Shown piece by piece: positions 58,324 through 64,000 of a DNA stretch of 64,000 nt. The first letter of the stretch is position 1. Every line of letters begins with the position of its first letter. Both the position numbers and the translations under genes were made by a program. Source of the DNA: Onchidella celtica (lineage: Eukaryota > Mollusca > Gastropoda > Systellommatophora > Onchidiidae); assembly GCA_963931925.1 (NCBI GenBank), contig OZ007579.1, positions 31,508,019-31,572,018 of the forward strand. The letters run 5' to 3'. A model generated the notes under the pieces. It saw only the letters and a list, made by a program, of their open reading frames with translations. It was not told the DNA's origin and searched no databases.

Positions 58324-58507
58324 AACTTCCGGTTGCGTTTCAAAGTTTGAAGGCATGATTTTCTGTGCCGTGTGCCTTATGCACGGTACGGGCCATGCGC
58401 GTGTTACTGTGCCAGTTGTGAGTTGTTTTCTTCCTAGATCTACATAATCTGTGTGCTGATTGTGCGTGTTGTTTGCAACCCGTTCTTTGAATGGGTCCTT
58501 ACACTAG

Positions 58508-61500
58508 TTACATAAAAAGCTACAGCTGAACAGTGAACACAACTCAGTATTTGTCTCCCTTTGCCTTTATAGCAAGACTACCATCCCCAAACAATGGCCT
58601 CAAATGTTCGTTTCAACGATATTTCTGCGGACGACGGGGGCTGCACTGTGGCGACGACGTGTCTGCTTCAGTTGTAACTGGGCTACAATGACACAAAACC
58701 AAATTTCTAAAATGGGATTAAAGAAGTATACAAAATACAAAATACAAAATAGTTCACACATACCACTCGGCTCTTAAATCATTTCTTAACTCTTTACAAG
58801 TGAATGTTATCATTTAGCGTAAATATTGTCTTTTGAATAGTTTATGGTTATTTAATAGGAATTTCTTGAATACTTTCACAGTTAATAAACTCCGCATGTA
58901 TATATTATATATGTCCTTCTGTACATTTTTAATTAACTGTGCAATTAGTGTATAATTAGTCTAAGCGTGTTATGTATTTAATTAACTGTGTAATTACTGT
59001 ATTTTTTTTATTTTTTTTTGGTCCAGACATGCAGTTTTGTTATCCACAACTCACTGTGACAGAGGCAACGATTTATGACACTAGCACAAGAACCCTAAAG
59101 CAATTTGTCTTTTACATAGATTTCTTTATATTTCACATGGGATAAAACTGATTTTTTAAAAGATAAACATATGAAAACCAGTGATTCTTCCCACACTGGT
59201 TTTGATAATGAATATAACCCGTCGATTCATGTTATGTATGTCTCTCATTGTCGAAGTATTCAGAAAGCACATACATGTATCTTAATATAAAGTGATATTT
59301 TGTAAATGGTTTCTGTAAAGACATGGAATAGTTGCTTCGGTGGGATGTAGTAATTAATGAACTTGGACGATTCATTTTCGGCAGATTAAGCAGCAGAACC
59401 GCAAGGGAAATCTTTGTTCCGTATGACTTACTTATCACCACAGCTACGTATAAATTCAAACAAGGAATAAAATAAATTGAAAACATGAAATTCTGCACCT
59501 TACAATGGTCTAGTCTATTCGCTAGCACAAATTTCAACACTATGTAGAATTTCTCACCTGGTGGAACTGTCAGCTACAGTAGTTCAGTGTGCAATTCTAT
59601 TGTCTAATTTATAGTAAAGGTTCATGGAGAATAAAAATGAGCATTACCGTGACTTCTTTTAGATCAATGAAATTAAATATGAGGTGAAAAGAAATTGAAT
59701 CTCTTTATTTCAGACCTTGAAGTGTTTGTTAGACGCTGAATTTGAGTGTTTCAAATATTGTTTATGAATGCTTTGTTCTATTACTTTTGTAAAAACCTTT
59801 CTAATAAACCTGCCATAAATTTGTTTTCTAATGGTTAGATTAAGAAGCTTATCATTCATTTCTCATTAGTTAAATATGACAATAAATTTGTAGAATTCGT
59901 CAATCTCCAGACCCGTACGTCAATGGAACAAGGATGGTTCATTAGGTCTTCTTCCTCAATACATTCATCAGTAAATACACATAAACACATTTATCTGTCT
60001 TACGATCCCACTGCAGAAATACATTTTGAGTTGAAGAACCTAGCTGTGAATGAAACAAAAATAATCAAGATGTTTATGAGTGACCTGTGAGAGTATTGTA
60101 CACTTTGCAATTGTTTGCAAGGAGATGGTAAGTAACGTAATGCAAAACAGTTACTGATATTTCAGAGAGAGAACAAGTACTCAGAATTCATTCCTCTTCA
60201 CCAGCTGACACACACGGAAAGTATAAGGTACTTACTTGTTTAAAGTTACATGGCATAATGACTGTTGATTTATCTGTCACAACACTACAAGACACACTCA
60301 TCCCATCAATACATAACTGGAAGAACTGTTAGTCCCCTGTAACCATGTTTACGCTAAATAATTCATGTACCTGGTGACATATATGGAACCCTTGAATGAT
60401 GTAAACCAGATCTGCAGGCTGGCAGAATCAAAGGAAGGAGATTCCTAGGCGTCAATCTATGGTGAATTGCCTTGACTGGTTCTGCTCGGCAGTCGTGGTC
60501 ATAGTCAAAACATTTCACCATGAGACTCAAATGAAAATATGCTCCAGCTGCTTGGCAAAATTATAATTCCAACAAACTACAAACATGGGCCTCTCACTCA
60601 ATAGCGCTGGACCTCATTTTTTTTTTTTTACATTCATGTTCTGTTTGTAATATTTTCTTGTGTATGCCTATTCACAGGCTGATGACTCCGCAAATACATT
60701 TGTGTGTGTCGCGAACTTTCCTATTCATTACATTGTATTATGAGATGAAAATAAACCCTGCCAAATTGCATAGGCTTCAGTGAAATAGAAGGTCCCCGTT
60801 GCTGTGCAGAAACATTATTCCTCTTCAATCGCGATTTTCTCAAAACTCTGATTCTGACACCAACTGGGGATCCCAAGCTTCAACTGGCAATAACATATTT
60901 CCACAGACTGACGAAACTGGTGTCAAATGAAAGGGAACCAAACACTTCTTTTGTCTTATTTCAGTTACTCAATAAAATTAAAATATAACTTCAACTTGTT
61001 CTCATTTCAACCTGAACATAACGTGTATTGAATGAAACAAAACACCCCTCTTTTTTACTTGAAGAATGTCCCAAACCGAAGACAAGTTGGCTGCAACTGA
61101 CATAAACCTTGTTTCAGTTTTACAAGTTCTTAAGACGCCATAAATTTTACAAGAAAATTAAAAGTTACTGTAAAATTTCTGAGATGCTGTAACTGGGACG
61201 AAAGTAGTCTATTGAACTCAGACGTTCAAGGTATGAACTACTGATGGCCTGTTGGATGATTATTGATTCCTCTATGGTCATATCTTGTAGACATAATTTT
61301 CAGATGTTCAGCATGGGGAAATTTCCGACCTCACCCCCAGTCTTACCGGCTGCGGTGTAATTCTTTCATACTGTTTCTACTCTTCAAGATTTGGCCCAGG
61401 CCAGCACTAGCCGGTTTCGATCCACGGTCTAGTTGGATGGTAACATCACGATATTGAGTTTCAATTGAGGTTCTCATAAAAATTCAATGTCATGACATCC

Positions 61501-62154
61501 CATACAACTAGTCGGCCCACTGAAATCGACAAGGGCGGGGTGGGCCTTGCAGCACAGGACATCGTACATTCTTCCAAAATGCGTTGTTCCACTACCTGAA
61601 TCTAGAATGCACAAGACTGATTGTGATCGGCAAATGATGACAATGGATGAACTTTGCCCTACTAGCCAATAAGCGATTGAAGTTAAAGCAGATTCTCTGA
61701 CTGCTATCATTTTATGGCTTGCCTTGACGAGAGCAAATTAAACACAAAGATTTTCTCTTGACCATGTGCTAAAAGCTTTGATATTAGTCACGCACATCAA
61801 CATTACGACAGCAGTTAGCCCTTTGTGTACCAATTAGGATATCATTCATGTCAAATAATGTCCCTTCAATCGCAAGGTTCACAAGGAGAGAGGGGTGACT
61901 AGTGTAAAGCTCTCTCACTGAAGATAAAATATGCCATAAAATGTATTAAACTAAATCCCGCATAAAAATCAAAACTTTGTTCATCGACTAGACGGGAATT
62001 TAAAGGCAGGATGACAGGTATGCCGAGTTCATTGCAATAAGTACCTTCGGTTACTGTGCTCTAACTGCTGTAAGGAGATCGTGTCTGCAAAATCATTTTT
62101 ATTACATCCATGAATACATTCCAGAACATTTCAATTGGATATTTCGTTAGCAAA
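58508..62154. other. GPCR4 3' flank and GPCR5 upstream block
   Basis: 58508-59290 continues the GPCR4 flank and matches 23600-24280 after GPCR1. 60760-62154 matches the upstream blocks of GPCR1 and GPCR4, including a GATCCCAAGCTTC word, an ATGTCC start-like word at 61066 aligned with ATGGCC at 20571 and 53531, and the pre-start block TTTCGTTAGCAAAATG. Between them (59.3-60.75 kb) I see no gene. Confidence 0.65.
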
Positions 62155-63501
62155 ATGAATGAAAACGTTACGAGCTGGAACTTCGATAATTCAACGTTCG
62201 AAGCCGAAGTCTGGATATCGTTCGATTTGATCATCGTAATCTTTCTCTCGGTCTTGGTCGTACTCCTTGCTTTGTTCATGGTGCTCGCTAACTGCACCAT
62301 CATTGTCGCCCTGATACATGACGGTCGTCGGAAAAAAACCAGCATCACGAAAATATTGATGGCTTCAATGGCTAGCTCAGACGCCTGTCTCGGTTTGGTC
62401 GTTCTACCTCTGGTCACTTACGAAACCATCCAGAATGGACGTTTTTATTTGGGAGACGCCTGGTGTGAGGCCAGAATTACGATGGACACTTATCTTTGTA
62501 GTGTGTCCATCTTGCACGTGACGTCTATGGCGCTGGACAGGTACCTAGCTGTGTGTAGACCTCTGATGTATAGAAAACTAACCACCAGAACTGCCTATGT
62601 CATGATCAGTTGCTGCTGGATTCCTTCCTCCGTGACCTTCCTCGCACCCCTCACATCCTGGCCCAAAGTCCGACAGGCAGAAATCAATGGATGCTTACAG
62701 TCTGGAAACGTATCCACAGCCCATGTCAATTACACATTCTCTGCGTTCGCTGCGGCAATAGCCTGCATCCCCGGTATGATCATCTCGATTTTGTATTTAT
62801 CGGTTTTACGAGAAGTTCGACGATTTCATTCACAAAGACCAAAATTCCGGGCAGACGCCATCCTGCAGCAACACAGGCACCAGACTCCAGCCTCTTCAGC
62901 ACCAAAACCTACAAATGCGTCTTCTGAGAAGACCCAAAGTGCCAGACCTGAACAGAGCGGTAATCGCTCAATTGGAATCAAGTCCATGACGGATGTCCGT
63001 GCTTCGAAGGCTTCAAAAGAATTCATCCCGAATTCTACTCAAAAAGAATCATCCAAAGTCCAGTTAGCTTTTCAGAGTCCGTCCACTCTGGAAACTACAA
63101 CAATAGAGCACACTCCACGTCAGTCTGACGACGCCATTTCTAAGCAGATTAAGGAAAGAAACGTATCCAATGCAACGACTGATCAGGTCATAACCTGCAA
63201 TATTCCAGCCTTGGAGAGAGAGAATGACACGAATCGTGCAGGACGAAGCCAACAGAGCAACCTGAAGGCGATACGAACTATCGGTTCTATTGTTGTTTGC
63301 TTTGCCATCTGTTGGTTACCGATTAGTATTCTGGTGCAAATACGAATGAACTCAAATTGGTATATACCTCTCGCGCTTATCAAAACGTGTGTGTGGATTG
63401 CCTATGCCAATTCGGCAATAAATCCTGTTCTCTACTGTCATCACAAGTCCATCAGAAGAGCAGTCAAGAACTTAATCTGTTCTTCACGCAAAGCCTCATA
63501 A
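62155..63501 (+). CDS. GPCR5, aminergic-type receptor
   Basis: A single exon of 448 residues. N-glycosylation NVT (4) and NST (12); Asn46, Asp76, Cys104, Asp111 (3.32, in MDTYLCS), DRY 128-130; a CWIPSS TM4; INGC in ECL2; TM5 with a CIPGMI proline; ICL3 about 150 residues, Ser/Thr-rich with the family words ASKASKEF and QLAFQSPSTLET; CWLPIS at TM6; VWIAYANSAINPVLY at TM7; tail ends SSRKAS. It is more diverged from GPCR1/4 than they are from each other. The start is chosen by alignment, with an in-frame ATG 45 bases upstream as in GPCR4. Ligand unknown. Confidence 0.92.
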   Translation: MNENVTSWNFDNSTFEAEVWISFDLIIVIFLSVLVVLLALFMVLANCTIIVALIHDGRRKKTSITKILMASMASSDACLGLVVLPLVTYETIQNGRFYLGDAWCEARITMDTYLCSVSILHVTSMALDRYLAVCRPLMYRKLTTRTAYVMISCCWIPSSVTFLAPLTSWPKVRQAEINGCLQSGNVSTAHVNYTFSAFAAAIACIPGMIISILYLSVLREVRRFHSQRPKFRADAILQQHRHQTPASSAPKPTNASSEKTQSARPEQSGNRSIGIKSMTDVRASKASKEFIPNSTQKESSKVQLAFQSPSTLETTTIEHTPRQSDDAISKQIKERNVSNATTDQVITCNIPALERENDTNRAGRSQQSNLKAIRTIGSIVVCFAICWLPISILVQIRMNSNWYIPLALIKTCVWIAYANSAINPVLYCHHKSIRRAVKNLICSSRKAS

Positions 63502-64000
63502 TGAGATTCTTTATTAATTAAGATGTTTCGATCTATGGAGACTGTTAGTATAATTTTGGTAACAGCCAGTGATCGTTTTTTTTTTTTTTTGTGTTGCTGT
63601 TCACAAACAAAGTGTTGGGGGATTTAATTCGTAGAATTCTGAAACTGACCTTCAATGTGTTAAGTTTCACATATAGACAGTTGTACTTAGCATCAAGCTG
63701 TCACCATGTAGCGTTAAGGGCAATTTCGATATATATTAGAATGGACATATTATACATATTTCACACTTAATCTTTTTCTTAACACCTTGTATATTAATCC
63801 TTTCTCAACACCCTGCAAGTATGTGTTCTTGCTATCATTTATCGTTAATATTTTTATGGGACTACGTAATGGTTTATTTAATAGAGCTTTCTTGAATGCC
63901 TTTACACTTCATACGCTTAGCGTGGATTTGTAATATGACTGTGTCCTTCCGTATATTTTTAATTAACTGTGCAATTAATACAGTTATGTCATTTGTTCTA
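63502..64000 (+). other. 3' flank of GPCR5
   Basis: AT-rich sequence with a T-run at 63578-63590. Words such as GTGTTGGGGGATTTAA and CATCAAGCT align with the GPCR1 flank (23368-23440), so the duplication extends downstream. No other gene before the window ends. Confidence 0.6.

Larger units (their letters stand above)
56514..58507 (+). mobile_element. Helitron-like element (1994 bp) with internal tandem units
   Basis: It begins A|TC (56513/56514) and ends CTAG|T (58504-58507, then T), 7 bases after an 8-bp-stem hairpin (58478-58496, ACCCGTTC-TTT-GAATGGGT, one G:T pair). These are the canonical Helitron 5' TC, 3' hairpin and CTRR ends, inserted between A and T. The paralogous flank of GPCR1 near 23589-23603 shows the site without the element (TTACATAATTACAT versus TTACA...TTACAT). 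No Rep/helicase gene is present, so it is non-autonomous. It contains three tandem units, GA microsatellites and a 65-bp direct repeat. Confidence 0.75.

Noticed and set aside
62826-63383. Minus-strand frames opposite GPCR5 and similar shadows opposite other receptors
   Set aside because: They are antisense to well-supported receptor coding sequence.

Overview
This is a eukaryotic, AT-rich, gene-poor invertebrate-type genomic window. Single-exon GPCRs, several kinds of retroelement, a piggyBac relic, a Helitron-like element, tRNA-type SINEs and long minisatellites fit a mollusc/annelid-like lophotrochozoan or a non-vertebrate deuterostome. The sequence alone does not decide between them. No rRNA, tRNA gene or CRISPR was seen.

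Left third (1-19.1 kb): a nest of LTR retrotransposon fossils of the Ty3/gypsy superfamily. A minus-strand element whose integrase lies upstream of reverse transcriptase (Gmr1-like order) occupies 1-806 and 5997-8013. A Gag-protease-integrase N-terminal part of the same kind lies at 14958-17138, with a leader up to about 18.14 kb. Inside are a young non-autonomous LTR element (807-5996, 5-bp target duplication gtaaa), an LTR-like block (8014-9088 plus 14738-14957), and within that block a very young, internally deleted plus-strand element (9089-14732, target duplication aaaat). Three of these elements share a conserved leader block. A SINE-bearing segment flanked by a perfect 89-bp direct repeat (18139-18668) and a decayed LINE (19.1-19.94 kb) close the region.

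Right two thirds (19.9-64 kb): a cluster of five related single-exon rhodopsin-family GPCR genes: GPCR1 + (21911-23263), GPCR2 - (37010-39589, interrupted by a solo LTR), GPCR3 - (49309-50664), GPCR4 + (54855-56207) and GPCR5 + (62155-63501). All keep the aminergic signature (Asp3.32, Trp7.40, Tyr7.43, DRY, CWLP, NPxxY), have about 150 residues in the third intracellular loop and have almost no C-terminal tail. Long flanking blocks are duplicated with them, including one upstream block (24.3-25.34 kb) that has lost its receptor. The layout suggests an ancestral divergent pair (minus receptor, plus receptor) copied several times.

Mobile elements have been added to this array: solo LTRs at 38014-39250, 44568-45698 and 47183-48378 (each with a 5-bp target duplication), a LINE at 43.5-45.8 kb, an internally deleted piggyBac with TTAA ends (46762-49008), and a 1994-bp Helitron-like element (56514-58507). 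The empty site for the Helitron can be read directly in the paralogous GPCR1 flank. A 25-bp minisatellite (31.6-32.9 kb) and a GATA array (33.3-33.8 kb) lie between GPCR1 and GPCR2. The receptors probably sense biogenic or trace amines, or act as chemoreceptors; ligand, expression and species are unknown from sequence.
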